From positions 310,001 to 374,000 of the forward strand of contig NZ_JAADJT010000005.1 in assembly GCF_011090165.1 (NCBI RefSeq): a DNA stretch of 64,000 nt. Direction: 5' to 3'. The position numbers and the translations under genes are program-made. Below, one piece after another: positions 15,102 to 23,920 of this stretch (position 1 is the first letter of the stretch; each line of letters opens with the position of its first letter). The notes beneath the pieces are model-generated. The model was not told the DNA's origin. It worked only from the letters and a program-made list of their open reading frames with translations, and did not search any database. Source of the DNA: Duganella aceris. GTDB taxonomy: Bacteria; Pseudomonadota; Gammaproteobacteria; Burkholderiales; Burkholderiaceae_D.

Positions 15102-18062
15102 TTGCGATTAAAGATAAAACTTTCATTGGCCCTGGCCGCGCTGGCGCTGGCCATCGTTGCCATCCCGGGATCCGCGCGCGAGGTCTACAACTTCAATCCG
15201 GGCTGGCGCCTGGCGGTGGCCGATCCTGCCGATGCCGCCCAGGTCCGCTTCGACGACAGCGGCTGGCAGGCGGTGACGCTGCCGCGCGCTTGGAACGAGG
15301 ACGACGCGTTCGCCAAGGACATCACCGAACATCGCACCGGCATCGCCTGGTATCGCAAGCACTTCACGCTGCCGGCGTCGGCGCGTGGACGGAAAGTCTT
15401 CATCGAGTTCGAGGGTGCGCGCCAGGCGGCGGAGGTGTACGTCAACGGCAAGCGCCTCGGGCTGCACGAGAACGGCATCACCGCCTTCGGCTTCGACCTG
15501 GGCGACGCGCTGGTCGCGGGCGACAATGTGGTGGCGGTCAGGACCGACAATCGCTGGGACTATCGCGAAGCGGCCACCGACCAGCGTTACCAATGGTCGG
15601 ACAAGAACTTCAACGCCAACTACGGCGGGCTGCCGAAGAACGTGCGCCTGCACGTGACCGACAAGCTGTACCAGACCTTGCCGCTGTACTCGACGCTGGG
15701 CACGACCGGCGTCTATGTTCACGCCGGCGAATTCGACATCACCGGCCAGCGCGCCACCATCAGCGCCGAATCGCAAGTGCGCAACGAGCGCGCGACGGCC
15801 GCCACCTTCACCTATGAAGTGCTGTTGCGCGACGCGGACGGCAAGCAGGTGGCGCGATTCGCAGCGCCGGCGCAGCGCGTCGCCGCCGGCGCCACCATCG
15901 TGGCCAAGGCCAGCGCCAAGGTCGGCAAGCTGAAGTTCTGGAGCTGGGGCTACGGCTATCTGTACGACGTCGAGACCACGCTCAAAGTCGACGGCAAGGC
16001 GGTCGACCGTGTCGTCACGCGCACCGGCTTCCGCAAGACCGAATTCAGCCACGGCATGGTCCGGTTGAACGACAGGGTGCTGCAGATGAAGGGCTACGCG
16101 CAGCGCACCTCCAACGAATGGCCGGCGCTGGGCATGTCGGTGCCGGCCTGGCTCAGCGACTACAGCAACGGCCTGGCGCTGGCCAGCAACGCCAACCTGA
16201 TCCGCTGGATGCACATCACGCCGTGGAAGCAGGACGTGGAATCGCTGGATCGCCTGGGCCTGATGCAGGCGATGCCGGCCGGCGACTCGGAGGCCGATGT
16301 CAGCGGGCGGCGCTGGGAGCAGCGGCTGGAGGTGATGCGCGACGCCATCATCTACAACCGCAACAACCCCAGCATCATATTCTACGAGAGCGGCAACCGG
16401 GGCGTGAGCCAGGCCCACATGGCGCAGATGAAGGACTTGCGCGACCGCTTCGATCCCTACGGCGGCCGCGCCTCGGGCAGCCGGGAAATGCTCAGCGCGC
16501 CGTTGCAGGCGGTGGCCGAGTATGGCGGCGAAATGTTATATATCAATAAGAGCGCGCGCATCCCGATGTGGGCGATGGAGTATTCGCGCGACGAGGGCGC
16601 GCGCAAGTTCTGGGACGATCTGACGCCGCCGTTCCATCGGGATGGCGACGGCCCGCAGCACAAGGGGCAGGATGCCAGCACCTACAACCGCAATCAGGAC
16701 AGCCACGCGATCGAGGACGTGAAGCGCTGGTACGACTACTGGCGCGAAAGGCCTGGCACCGGCACGCGCGTTTCCAGCGGCGGCGTGAACATCATCTTCT
16801 CCGACAGTAATACGCACCATCGCGGCGCCGAGAATTATCGCCGCAGCGGTGAAGTGGACGCCATGCGCATACCGAAGGACGGCTTCTACGCGCATCAGGT
16901 GATGTGGGACGGCTGGGTCGATGTCGAACGGCAGCGCAGCCATATCCTCGGCCACTGGAACTATGCGCCGGGCACCGTGAAGACGGTGACGGTGGTGTCC
17001 AGCGCCGAGCGCGTCGAGCTGTACCTGAACGGCAAGCCGCTGGGCGAGTGCCGCCAGAGCGAGCGCTTCCTGTTCAGCCTTGATCAGGTCGCGTGGCAGC
17101 CGGGCGAGTTGAAGGCGGTCGGCTATGACGCCGCCGGCCGGAAAGTGTCCGAAGCCGTGCTGGAGACGGCCGGAGCGCCGGTCGCGTTGCGGCTGACGTC
17201 GACGGTGTCGCCGAAAGGCCTGCAAGCGGATGGCGCCGACGTGGCGCTGGTGCAGGTGGAGGTGGTGGACGTGCAAGGGCGCCGCAATCCGTTGGCGCTG
17301 GACAGCGTGAAGTTCGATGTGCAGGGGCCGGCCGAATGGCGGGGCGGTATCGCGCAGGGACCGGACAACTTCGTGCTGGCGCGCGAGCTGCCGGTGGAGG
17401 GCGGCGTGAATCGCGTGCTGCTGCGCGGCACCACGCAGGCCGGCACGATCACGCTGCGCGCCAGCGCCGCCGGTCTGGCGCCGGCCGCGCTGACGCTGGA
17501 ATCGCGGCCGGTGGCGGTGCACGGTGGGCTGGCCGCGCAGCTGCCGTCGGACGGTTTGCCGCTGAATCTGGAGCGCGGGCCGACGCCGGCGACGCCGTCG
17601 TTCACGGTGTCGCGGGTGGCGGTGCCGGTGAAGTCGGCGCAAGCGGCCAGCAACGCCGCCGATGCGGGCAAGTCCTACGACGATGACGAGACGACCGCCT
17701 GGGCCAGCCGGCCGGGCGAGGGCGCGCCGTCCATCACCTACGAGTTGGCCGAGGCGGCGACGCTGAAGGAAATCGTCCTCAAGCTGTCCGGCTGGCGCGA
17801 GCGCAGCTATCCGATCAGCGTGGCGGTGGACGGGGTCGAGGTCTACAACGGCATGACGCCGAAGAGCCTGGGCTATGTCACGCTGCCGCTCAAGCCCCGG
17901 CGCGGCAGCAGCGTGAAGGTGACCCTGAACGGCGCCGCGGACGAGGGCAACGCCATCAAGCTGACCGAGGTGGCCAACCAGGCGATCACCGATACCGGCG
18001 CCAACCGGACGCCGAAGGGCGTGCTGTCCATCGTTGAAATTGAGTTCTACCGCGCGCCGTGA
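15102..18062 (+). CDS. Large secreted GH2-type glycoside hydrolase with unusual acid/base motif
   Basis: 986 residues, starting at TTG preceded by GGGG at 15091-15094. A signal peptide (about 1-25) is followed by GH2 jelly-roll (WYRKHFTLPASARGRKVFIEF), immunoglobulin-like and TIM-barrel domains, then a DUF4982-like domain (VVSSAERVELYLNGKPLGE), an invasin-like beta domain, and a C-terminal discoidin/NPCBM-like region (SYDDDETTAWASRPGEGAPS). The nucleophile candidate is Glu493 (MWAMEYSRD). Where GH2 usually has GNE, this protein reads ESGNRG (Glu429, Asn432, Arg433), so the canonical acid/base glutamate is absent and Glu429 may replace it. It is likely a beta-galactosidase- or uronidase-like enzyme of the acetylated-glycan locus. 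Confidence 0.85.
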   Translation: MRLKIKLSLALAALALAIVAIPGSAREVYNFNPGWRLAVADPADAAQVRFDDSGWQAVTLPRAWNEDDAFAKDITEHRTGIAWYRKHFTLPASARGRKVFIEFEGARQAAEVYVNGKRLGLHENGITAFGFDLGDALVAGDNVVAVRTDNRWDYREAATDQRYQWSDKNFNANYGGLPKNVRLHVTDKLYQTLPLYSTLGTTGVYVHAGEFDITGQRATISAESQVRNERATAATFTYEVLLRDADGKQVARFAAPAQRVAAGATIVAKASAKVGKLKFWSWGYGYLYDVETTLKVDGKAVDRVVTRTGFRKTEFSHGMVRLNDRVLQMKGYAQRTSNEWPALGMSVPAWLSDYSNGLALASNANLIRWMHITPWKQDVESLDRLGLMQAMPAGDSEADVSGRRWEQRLEVMRDAIIYNRNNPSIIFYESGNRGVSQAHMAQMKDLRDRFDPYGGRASGSREMLSAPLQAVAEYGGEMLYINKSARIPMWAMEYSRDEGARKFWDDLTPPFHRDGDGPQHKGQDASTYNRNQDSHAIEDVKRWYDYWRERPGTGTRVSSGGVNIIFSDSNTHHRGAENYRRSGEVDAMRIPKDGFYAHQVMWDGWVDVERQRSHILGHWNYAPGTVKTVTVVSSAERVELYLNGKPLGECRQSERFLFSLDQVAWQPGELKAVGYDAAGRKVSEAVLETAGAPVALRLTSTVSPKGLQADGADVALVQVEVVDVQGRRNPLALDSVKFDVQGPAEWRGGIAQGPDNFVLARELPVEGGVNRVLLRGTTQAGTITLRASAAGLAPAALTLESRPVAVHGGLAAQLPSDGLPLNLERGPTPATPSFTVSRVAVPVKSAQAASNAADAGKSYDDDETTAWASRPGEGAPSITYELAEAATLKEIVLKLSGWRERSYPISVAVDGVEVYNGMTPKSLGYVTLPLKPRRGSSVKVTLNGAADEGNAIKLTEVANQAITDTGANRTPKGVLSIVEIEFYRAP

Positions 18063-18063
18063 G

Positions 18064-18079
18064 GGCAATTCTAATTGCC
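18064..18079. terminator. Small inverted repeat between convergent genes
   Basis: GGCAATT and AATTGCC with a 2-base centre form a perfect inverted repeat immediately after the GH2 stop and before the convergent gene's stop at 18093. It could be a weak bidirectional terminator. There is no T-tract on either strand, so the call is tentative. Confidence 0.3.
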
Positions 18080-18092
18080 GCGATTTAGGGCG

Positions 18093-18485
18093 TCATAAGG
18101 CCAGTTCCTCCGGTGCGATGCGCTCCAGGGCCGCTTGCATCCGCGCCGAATACGGATTATCCAGCGCGGCTTCCGCCAGGCCTGTGTGTCCAAAGACCGC
18201 AATCAGCTTTGTGCCGGATGCGTCCTGCACCATCTTGAAGGGATCGAAACCGGCGTCCAGCAGATAGCCGAGGAAGCGCTCGTGGAATTCGCCATGCGGG
18301 TAGCCGTCGAAGGTCAGGATATGGAACGACGGTCCATATCCCTCGTTGTAGGCTTGGGCGCCTTCCTGCGCCAAGGCTTGTAGCGACTCCCACGCGAAGC
18401 GCGACGGGACGTCTTCCCATTGTTCGTACAGTGTCATGAAATCGCCGACCAGGTGGTTGATGTTGTTTGCTTTTAAAATGGACAT
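18093..18485 (-). CDS. Unknown 130-residue soluble protein
   Basis: I do not recognise this protein. It is acidic, has no signal peptide or membrane segment, and is rich in aromatic residues. Its centre contains GPSFHILTFDGYPHGEFHERF, with several histidines that could bind metal, and its C-terminal half ends in a helical stretch AALERIAPEELAL. It lies 30 bp downstream of the 2-oxoglutarate dehydrogenase E1 gene on the same strand, so the two are probably co-transcribed. Coding is supported by codon use, a plausible GAGAA ribosome site, and lack of any better overlapping reading frame. Confidence 0.65.
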   Translation of the reverse strand: MSILKANNINHLVGDFMTLYEQWEDVPSRFAWESLQALAQEGAQAYNEGYGPSFHILTFDGYPHGEFHERFLGYLLDAGFDPFKMVQDASGTKLIAVFGHTGLAEAALDNPYSARMQAALERIAPEELAL

Positions 18486-18515
18486 GATGTTCTCGTCTAA
18501 AAAGGGATGTGGGTT

Positions 18516-21308
18516 CTACGCGCCGAACGCGTTGTCGACCAGGCGCGCTTGCTGCTCCAGGTGCAGCGACGCGTAACCAGGCGCGGTGGAGGCGCTGGCC
18601 TCGCGGCAGGCGTCATGCAGCGTGGCGGCGGGTGGCAGCACGGTGCGCAGGTCTTCTTCGATGACCTTCCATGCGCCCTGGTTGCGCGGCTCTTCCTGAC
18701 ACCAGACCACCTTGCGCAGGTTGACATAGCGCACCAACTCCTGCGCCAGCGCGGCGGCGGGGAAGGGGTACAGTTGTTCCAGCCGCACGATCGCGACGCT
18801 GTCGGCCTTGTTCGCGCGGCGCTGCTCGACCAGGTCGAAGTAGACCTTGCCCGAGCAGACGATGACCTTCTCGATCGCCGCGTCTTGCGCTGCGGCGCCG
18901 GCATCGGGCAGCACTTCCTTGAAGCCGCCGCTTGCCAGTTCTTCCAGGCTGCTCACGGCCTCCGCGTGACGCAGCAGCGACTTGGGCGTCATCACCACCA
19001 ATGGCTTGCGGTCCAGCGGCGATGCCTGGCGACGCAGCATGTGGAACAGTTGCGCCGGGGTGGTCGGCTGACACACCTGGATATTCTCTTGCGCGCACAG
19101 TTGCAGATAGCGCTCCAATCGCGCGGAGGCGTGCTCGGGGCCCGCGCCTTCCTGGCCATGCGGCAGGAACATCGTCAGTCCGTTTTGTTGGCCCCATTTC
19201 GCGGCGGCGGCGGAAATGAAATTGTCGATCACCACCTGGGCGCCGTTGGCGAAGTCGCCGAATTGCGCTTCCCAGATCACCAGCGCGTCCTCGCGCACGC
19301 TGGAATAGCCGTACTCGAAGCCGAGCACCGCCGCCTCCGAGAGGATGGAGTTATTCACGGTGAACACGCCTTGCTTCGGCGCGACATGGTTCAGCGGCGT
19401 GTACTTGCCTTCGTGGCGGACTGCCCGGTTCTGGTTGTTCAGCACCGCATGGCGATGACTGAAGGTGCCGCGCTCGCAATCCTGCCCACTCAGGCGCACG
19501 GTCACTCCCTGCGCCAACAGGCTGGCGAAGGCGAGGTGTTCGCCCATGCCCCAGTCCAGCGGCTTGGCGCCGGCGGCCATCTCGCGGCGCGCGGAGATCA
19601 CCTTGCCGACCAACGGGTGCAGCGTGTAGGCCTCCGGGACCACCGTGAGCGCTTGCGCCAGGTGGCGGATGTCTTCCAGCTGAGGCGCGACGTAGGCGGC
19701 ACGGGAAGTCGCCGCCGGCGCTGCCACGTGTGGCGCGTCTTCGGCATCGGCCTGCCGCGCCAGATGCTCGCGATAGGCGCTCTCGTATTCGGCCACCTGT
19801 TCGGCGGTGAGCAATCGTTCGGCCACCAGCTTTTGCGCGTAGATGCTGCGCGCACCCGGATGGCCGGCGATCGAGCGGTACATCAGCGGCTGGGTGATGC
19901 CCGGTGTGTCCTGCTCCTGGTGGCCGTGGCGGCGGAAGCAGACCAGGTCGATGACCACGCTGCGCCCGAAGGTGGTGCGGTATTCGAGCGCCAACTGCAC
20001 CGCCATCACCACCGCCTCGGGATCGTCCGCGTTCACGTGCAGTACCGGTGCCTCGATCATCTTGGCGATGTCGGTGCAGTAGAAGGTGGAGCGGGTTTCG
20101 CTCGGATCGGAGGTGGTGAAGCCGATCTGGTTGTTGACCACGATGTGCACCGTGCCGCCGGTGCCGTGGCCTTTGGTGTAGCTGAGGTTCATGGTTTCCA
20201 TGACGATGCCTTGGCCCGAGATCGCGACGTCGCCGTGGATCTCGACCGGCAGTACCGCGCGCTGTCCGTGCTCGCCCAGCAGCTCGGCGTGGGCGCGGGC
20301 GATCCCTTGCACCATCGGGTTGACGATTTCCAGGTGCGAGGCGTTGAAGGCGAGTACCACGTCGACTTCGCCGTCCGGCGTGACGGCCTTGCCGCTGTAG
20401 CCCTTGTGGTATTTGACGTCGCCGGCCGGCAGCAGGTGCGCGGTCTTGCCCTCGAACTCGTCGAACAGCGCACGCGCCGGCTTGCCCACTGTATTCACCA
20501 ATACGTTCAGGCGGCCGCGATGTGCCATGCCGAGTATCACGCTCTTAAGGCCATTGGCCGCGCCGTACTGGATCAGTTCATCCAGCAGCACGATCAACGA
20601 TTCGCCGCCTTCGAGCGAGAAGCGTTTCTGTCCGGTGTAGCGGGTGTGCAGATATTTTTCCAGGCCCTCGGCGGCGGTCAGGCGTTGCAGGATGCGGCGG
20701 CGGTGTTCGGCCGACAGGTTGGGCCTGGACCTGGCCGACTCAAGGCGCATCTGCCACCACTGGCGCTGCGCGGCGTCGGCCAGATACATGAACTCCGCGC
20801 CCAGCGTGCCGCAGTAGGTCTGCCGCAGCGCGGCCACCGTTTCTTTCAGCGGCAGCGTCTCGGCGTCGGAAAAGTAGGTGTCGGCGGTGCTGAACGAGGC
20901 ATTCATGTCGGTTTCGTCCAGGCCGTAGAAGGCCGGCGTCAATTCCGCCAGCGGGTGGCCGGGACTCCAGCGCAGCGGATCGAGGTCGGCCTGGCGGGTG
21001 CCGACCACGCGGTAGGCGGCGATCAGCGATTGCACCGCGACCTGCTTGCGCGCCAGCGCCATCGCGGCGCCCTCGAAGCAAGGCCGCGCACGTCGCGCCA
21101 TCGCCGCGAACTTGTCGATCACGACATTGTGGGCGACATCGGCCTTGTCGCTGCCGTCGACCGCCGGCGCCGTTTGCAGCGCGCCGAAGTAGCTGCGCCA
21201 TTCGTCGGACACCGAACCGGCATCGGCAAGATAGGATTCGTAGAGGTCCTCGATGTAAGGGACATTGTCCCCGAAGAGGAACGAGGTTTTTTGGGTTTGC
21301 AGCATCAT
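18516..21308 (-). CDS. sucA: 2-oxoglutarate dehydrogenase E1 component (orphan copy)
   Basis: 930 residues, full length for the thiamine-diphosphate-dependent E1 of the 2-oxoglutarate dehydrogenase complex. The N-terminal E2-binding motif is intact (FLFGDNVPYIEDLYESYL). The thiamine diphosphate region reads IHGDVAISGQGIVMETMN, then GGTVHIVVNNQIGFTTSDP; the C-terminal transketolase-like half has VIWEAQFGDFANGAQ and LPHGQEGAGPEHASARLERY. AAGGAAGG precedes the double ATG. No E2 (sucB) or E3 (lpd) gene follows; its neighbours are an unknown small gene and a regulator relic. It is therefore probably a second, accessory copy, or the only copy moved away from its partners. Confidence 0.92.
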   Translation of the reverse strand: MMLQTQKTSFLFGDNVPYIEDLYESYLADAGSVSDEWRSYFGALQTAPAVDGSDKADVAHNVVIDKFAAMARRARPCFEGAAMALARKQVAVQSLIAAYRVVGTRQADLDPLRWSPGHPLAELTPAFYGLDETDMNASFSTADTYFSDAETLPLKETVAALRQTYCGTLGAEFMYLADAAQRQWWQMRLESARSRPNLSAEHRRRILQRLTAAEGLEKYLHTRYTGQKRFSLEGGESLIVLLDELIQYGAANGLKSVILGMAHRGRLNVLVNTVGKPARALFDEFEGKTAHLLPAGDVKYHKGYSGKAVTPDGEVDVVLAFNASHLEIVNPMVQGIARAHAELLGEHGQRAVLPVEIHGDVAISGQGIVMETMNLSYTKGHGTGGTVHIVVNNQIGFTTSDPSETRSTFYCTDIAKMIEAPVLHVNADDPEAVVMAVQLALEYRTTFGRSVVIDLVCFRRHGHQEQDTPGITQPLMYRSIAGHPGARSIYAQKLVAERLLTAEQVAEYESAYREHLARQADAEDAPHVAAPAATSRAAYVAPQLEDIRHLAQALTVVPEAYTLHPLVGKVISARREMAAGAKPLDWGMGEHLAFASLLAQGVTVRLSGQDCERGTFSHRHAVLNNQNRAVRHEGKYTPLNHVAPKQGVFTVNNSILSEAAVLGFEYGYSSVREDALVIWEAQFGDFANGAQVVIDNFISAAAAKWGQQNGLTMFLPHGQEGAGPEHASARLERYLQLCAQENIQVCQPTTPAQLFHMLRRQASPLDRKPLVVMTPKSLLRHAEAVSSLEELASGGFKEVLPDAGAAAQDAAIEKVIVCSGKVYFDLVEQRRANKADSVAIVRLEQLYPFPAAALAQELVRYVNLRKVVWCQEEPRNQGAWKVIEEDLRTVLPPAATLHDACREASASTAPGYASLHLEQQARLVDNAFGA

Positions 21309-21411
21309 GATGAGCCTTCCTTTTGGCGGTACGTTGGAAGCCCAGGATGTTGTGGATGAATCCGGGCCTCGATGAATTCAGTATCTGTGCGAAGCGGCGC
21401 AAAGAGAATTC

Positions 21412-21729
21412 CTAACAGCATCGTTTCGGGGCCATTACGGTCGATTTCGGGACATGAGGGTGCGACCACCTGGGGCGGGGCGTGATATGCGGCTTGGTCG
21501 AGCGGTGTGTCGGCGCTGCGGAAGCGCCTTCAACGGAAGATCGCCGGCTGATGCCGATGCCGTCCGCGATATCGTCGATGCTCAACGGGTCGGTGATGTG
21601 GTCGGTAACATATTTCAGCACCGGTTTCACAACGGAGTCTTCTTCCACGCCGGCGGCGAGAAAGGGGCGTTTGGCTTCGCGCGCGCAAAGAACACATCGA
21701 AAAATATTGCGCTTGACAGTCCCTTTCAA
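21412..21729 (-). pseudogene. Decayed AraC/XylR-type regulator remnant
   Basis: The frame from 21729 contains a recognisable first AraC helix-turn-helix (KPVLKYVTDHITDPLSIDD, then IADGIGISRRS). The match then stops abruptly. In another minus-strand frame just downstream, separated by a stop codon, the expected continuation can be seen (RRFRSADTPLDQAAYH, like the ERRFR segment after the first AraC helix-turn-helix). This points to a frameshift and nonsense change near 21535-21550. The ligand domain is also missing. It is most likely a dead relic of the regulator that once served the adjacent porin or sucA gene. Confidence 0.6.
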
Positions 21730-21741
21730 GCAGCCTAAAGT
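21713..21741 (+). promoter_or_regulatory. Promoter of the porin operon
   Basis: A perfect -35 TTGACA (21713-21718), a 17-bp spacer and a TAAAGT -10 box (21736-21741) lie upstream of the porin start at 21789. It overlaps the 5' end of the regulator relic on the other strand. Only the boxes are seen; activity is inferred. Confidence 0.6.
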
Positions 21742-21755
21742 CTCATAAAATCAAT

Positions 21756-21773
21756 AGGTCAGCATAATGACCT
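21756..21773. promoter_or_regulatory. Operator A: AGGTCA-N6-TGACCT inverted repeat before porin
   Basis: AGGTCAGCATAATGACCT is a perfect 6-bp inverted repeat with a 6-base spacer, placed just after the predicted transcription start and 15 bp before the TTG start. A close relative, AGGTCAGCTTTATGGGCT, lies in the promoter spacer of the MFS gene at the other end of the island (33516-33533). This suggests a shared repressor, probably the GntR/UTRA protein encoded at 28937. Confidence 0.55.
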
Positions 21774-21788
21774 TTACAAGGAGACAGC

Positions 21789-22853
21789 TTGAAAAAATTC
21801 GTATTTGCGCTTGGCGCGATGGCTTCGATGTCCAACTTCGCCTCGGCCCAGTCGGGCGTGACCATGTCCGGCATGGTCGACTTGGGCTTGGTCCATGAGT
21901 CTGGCGGCGCGGCCGGTTCGGTCAACAAAATCACCAGCGGCGTCGAAAACGGCTCGCGCATCATCTTCAAGGGCTACGAAGATCTTGGCGATGGCAACAG
22001 CGCGATATTTCTGCTCGAATCCGGCTTCCAGGCCGATACCGGCGCGCTGGGGCAGGGCGGACTGCTGTTCGGACGCCAGGGTTATGTCGGGCTATCCAGC
22101 AAGCGTCTCGGTACGCTCACGCTGGGCCGTCAGTACACGCCGAACTACCTGATCATGGCCGGCGTCGCCGATCCGTTCGCGGCCGGTCTGGCCGGAGTGT
22201 TCTCGGCGGTCTTCGCCAACTCGGGCGCCCGGGTGAACAACTCGGTCAAATACGTTACGCCCAAGTCGCATGGCGTGTTCGCCGAAGCGCTGTACGGCGC
22301 CGGCGAGGTGGCCGGAGAAGTCAGCGCGGGCAGCGCGGCCGGCGCCGCGCTTGGCTACTCGGAGGGCAAGCTCAATGCACGTCTCGGCTATGCCTGGCGC
22401 AGCAACGACACCGCCGTCATCAAGAACGGCGGCTCGGCGCGCAACATCCTGATGGCGATGAACTATGACTTTGAAGCGGTCAAGATGTTCTTCGCTTACG
22501 GCATCAACCGTGGCTTGAACAGCGCGCAGCTGCCGAGCGCCAACGCTTACGGCTACAAGGTCGCGCCGGTGCTCAGCACCGCCAGCAACGACGTACTGAT
22601 CGGCGCCACCGTGCCGGTAGGTTTGGGCCGTGTGATCCTGTCGGCCGTCCACAAGGACGATCGCAGCAAGCCCAATCAAGACGCCACCTTGCTGGCGGTG
22701 GGCTACTCGTACAATCTGTCCAAGCGCACCGACCTGTATGTGGCTTACGGCCATATCGACAACCACAGCGGCGCCGGTTACACGGTGAATTCCGCGATCG
22801 ATATCGGCTCGGGCAACCGCGCCTTCAACCTCGGCATGCGCCACCTGTTCTGA
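21789..22853 (+). CDS. Outer-membrane porin, Burkholderiales OmpC-like type
   Basis: 354 residues from a TTG preceded by AAGGAGA. A signal peptide (about 1-20, LGAMASMSNFASAQ) leads into the typical start of betaproteobacterial porins (SGVTMSGMVDLGLVHESGG), followed by internal signature GRQGYVGLSSKRLGTLTLGRQ and a barrel closing with NLGMRHLF, the C-terminal phenylalanine needed for assembly. It forms a 16-strand trimeric pore for small hydrophilic solutes. Its stop overlaps the ATG of the enolase-superfamily gene (TGATG), so it is the first gene of a three-gene operon and probably admits the substrate of that pathway. Confidence 0.93.
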   Translation: MKKFVFALGAMASMSNFASAQSGVTMSGMVDLGLVHESGGAAGSVNKITSGVENGSRIIFKGYEDLGDGNSAIFLLESGFQADTGALGQGGLLFGRQGYVGLSSKRLGTLTLGRQYTPNYLIMAGVADPFAAGLAGVFSAVFANSGARVNNSVKYVTPKSHGVFAEALYGAGEVAGEVSAGSAAGAALGYSEGKLNARLGYAWRSNDTAVIKNGGSARNILMAMNYDFEAVKMFFAYGINRGLNSAQLPSANAYGYKVAPVLSTASNDVLIGATVPVGLGRVILSAVHKDDRSKPNQDATLLAVGYSYNLSKRTDLYVAYGHIDNHSGAGYTVNSAIDIGSGNRAFNLGMRHLF

Positions 22854-23920
22854 TGACGCATATCGTTTCCGCCACCGTGCTGCCTTGCGGGCAGGCGCTC
22901 AGCGACCCAAGCTGGAAATTCGCGCGCGCCACCGTGCCCCGTCTCGACGGCTGGGTGGTGCGGCTCGAAGATGACGACGGCCGGATCGGTCTTGGCTACG
23001 CTCACGCGATCCCTGCCATTACCGATGTCGGCGCCGGCGTGCAGGCCGCGCTGGCGTTCCTGCTGCCGGCGCTGGTCGGACAATCCGCCGCCGACCTCGG
23101 CCAGATCATGCGGGAGGTCGATGCGCGTCTCGGCTTCGCCAGTTCCGCCAAGGCGGCTATCGACATGGCCTTGCACGATCTGCTGGCGCGCCAGTTGGGC
23201 GTCCCATTGCATGTGCTGCTGGGCGGGGCGTTGCACACAGGCGTCCGTCAGGCACGCATCGTGCCGATCAAGACCCCGGTAGAAATGGCGACGCACGCGG
23301 CCGCGCTGGCCGGTCAGGGCTACCGTCAGCTGAAACTCAAACTCTCCGGCGATGCGGCGCAGGACGTGCAGCGCGTGGCGGAAGTGCGCGCCGCCGTCGG
23401 GCCGGAAGTGCGGCTGACGCTGGACCCCAACCAGTCCTATCGCGCCAAGCAGATGATCGCCGCCTTTGCGCGCATGGAGCGGCATGACATCGCGCTGATC
23501 GAACAGCCGGTGCCGGCCGCCGACTGGGCCGGGCTGAAAATGCTGACGGCGACGCTGCCGGTGGCGATCGAAGCCGACGAGAGCGCGCTGACCGTGGCCG
23601 ATGTGCTGCGCCTGGTGAGCGAGCGCGTGGTCGATGTCATCAATCTGAAAGTCGCGAAACTGGGCGGCTTGCGCAATTTCGCCGCCGCCGTCGCGATCTG
23701 CGAGAGCGGTCACGTAGCCTGCCGCGTCGGCGCCACGTTCGGCCCGGCGCTGCTGCAGGCGACCGCCCTGCACGCGGCGGCATGTATCAAGCACCTGCCT
23801 TATGATTGCGAGCTGTCCGAACACCTGCATCTGCAAGACGACCCGTTCACCGCCTTGCCCGTCATCGATGGCGCCATCACGCTGCCGGACGGCGCGGGAT
23901 GCGGCGTGAGCTATGCCTGA
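22853..23920 (+). CDS. Enolase-superfamily enzyme, muconate cycloisomerase/mandelate racemase group
   Basis: 355 residues. The active-site residues of the muconate-lactonizing subgroup can be placed: Lys161-x-Lys163 (QLKLKLSGD), metal ligands Asp191 (LDPNQ), Glu217 (LIEQPV) and Asp242 (IEADES), and Lys266/Lys269 (INLKVAKLGG). It either cycloisomerises a dicarboxylate to a lactone or racemises/dehydrates a carboxylate substrate. It overlaps the porin stop and is followed, with an 8-bp overlap, by an alpha/beta hydrolase, the usual partner for opening a lactone. The same island carries a carboxymuconolactone-decarboxylase-like protein, which supports lactone chemistry. The substrate is unknown. 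Confidence 0.88.
   Translation: MTHIVSATVLPCGQALSDPSWKFARATVPRLDGWVVRLEDDDGRIGLGYAHAIPAITDVGAGVQAALAFLLPALVGQSAADLGQIMREVDARLGFASSAKAAIDMALHDLLARQLGVPLHVLLGGALHTGVRQARIVPIKTPVEMATHAAALAGQGYRQLKLKLSGDAAQDVQRVAEVRAAVGPEVRLTLDPNQSYRAKQMIAAFARMERHDIALIEQPVPAADWAGLKMLTATLPVAIEADESALTVADVLRLVSERVVDVINLKVAKLGGLRNFAAAVAICESGHVACRVGATFGPALLQATALHAAACIKHLPYDCELSEHLHLQDDPFTALPVIDGAITLPDGAGCGVSYA

Noticed and set aside
18507..21359. Very long plus-strand open frame (950 codons) antisense to the 2-oxoglutarate dehydrogenase gene
   Set aside because: The minus-strand protein is a clear full-length SucA with family motifs. The antisense frame has low-complexity Arg/His/Gln/Val-rich sequence, typical of an opposite-strand shadow in GC-rich DNA.
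21412..21729. Considered as an intact small DNA-binding protein
   Set aside because: Only half of an AraC DNA-binding domain is present and its continuation lies in another frame after a stop, so decay is the simpler reading.
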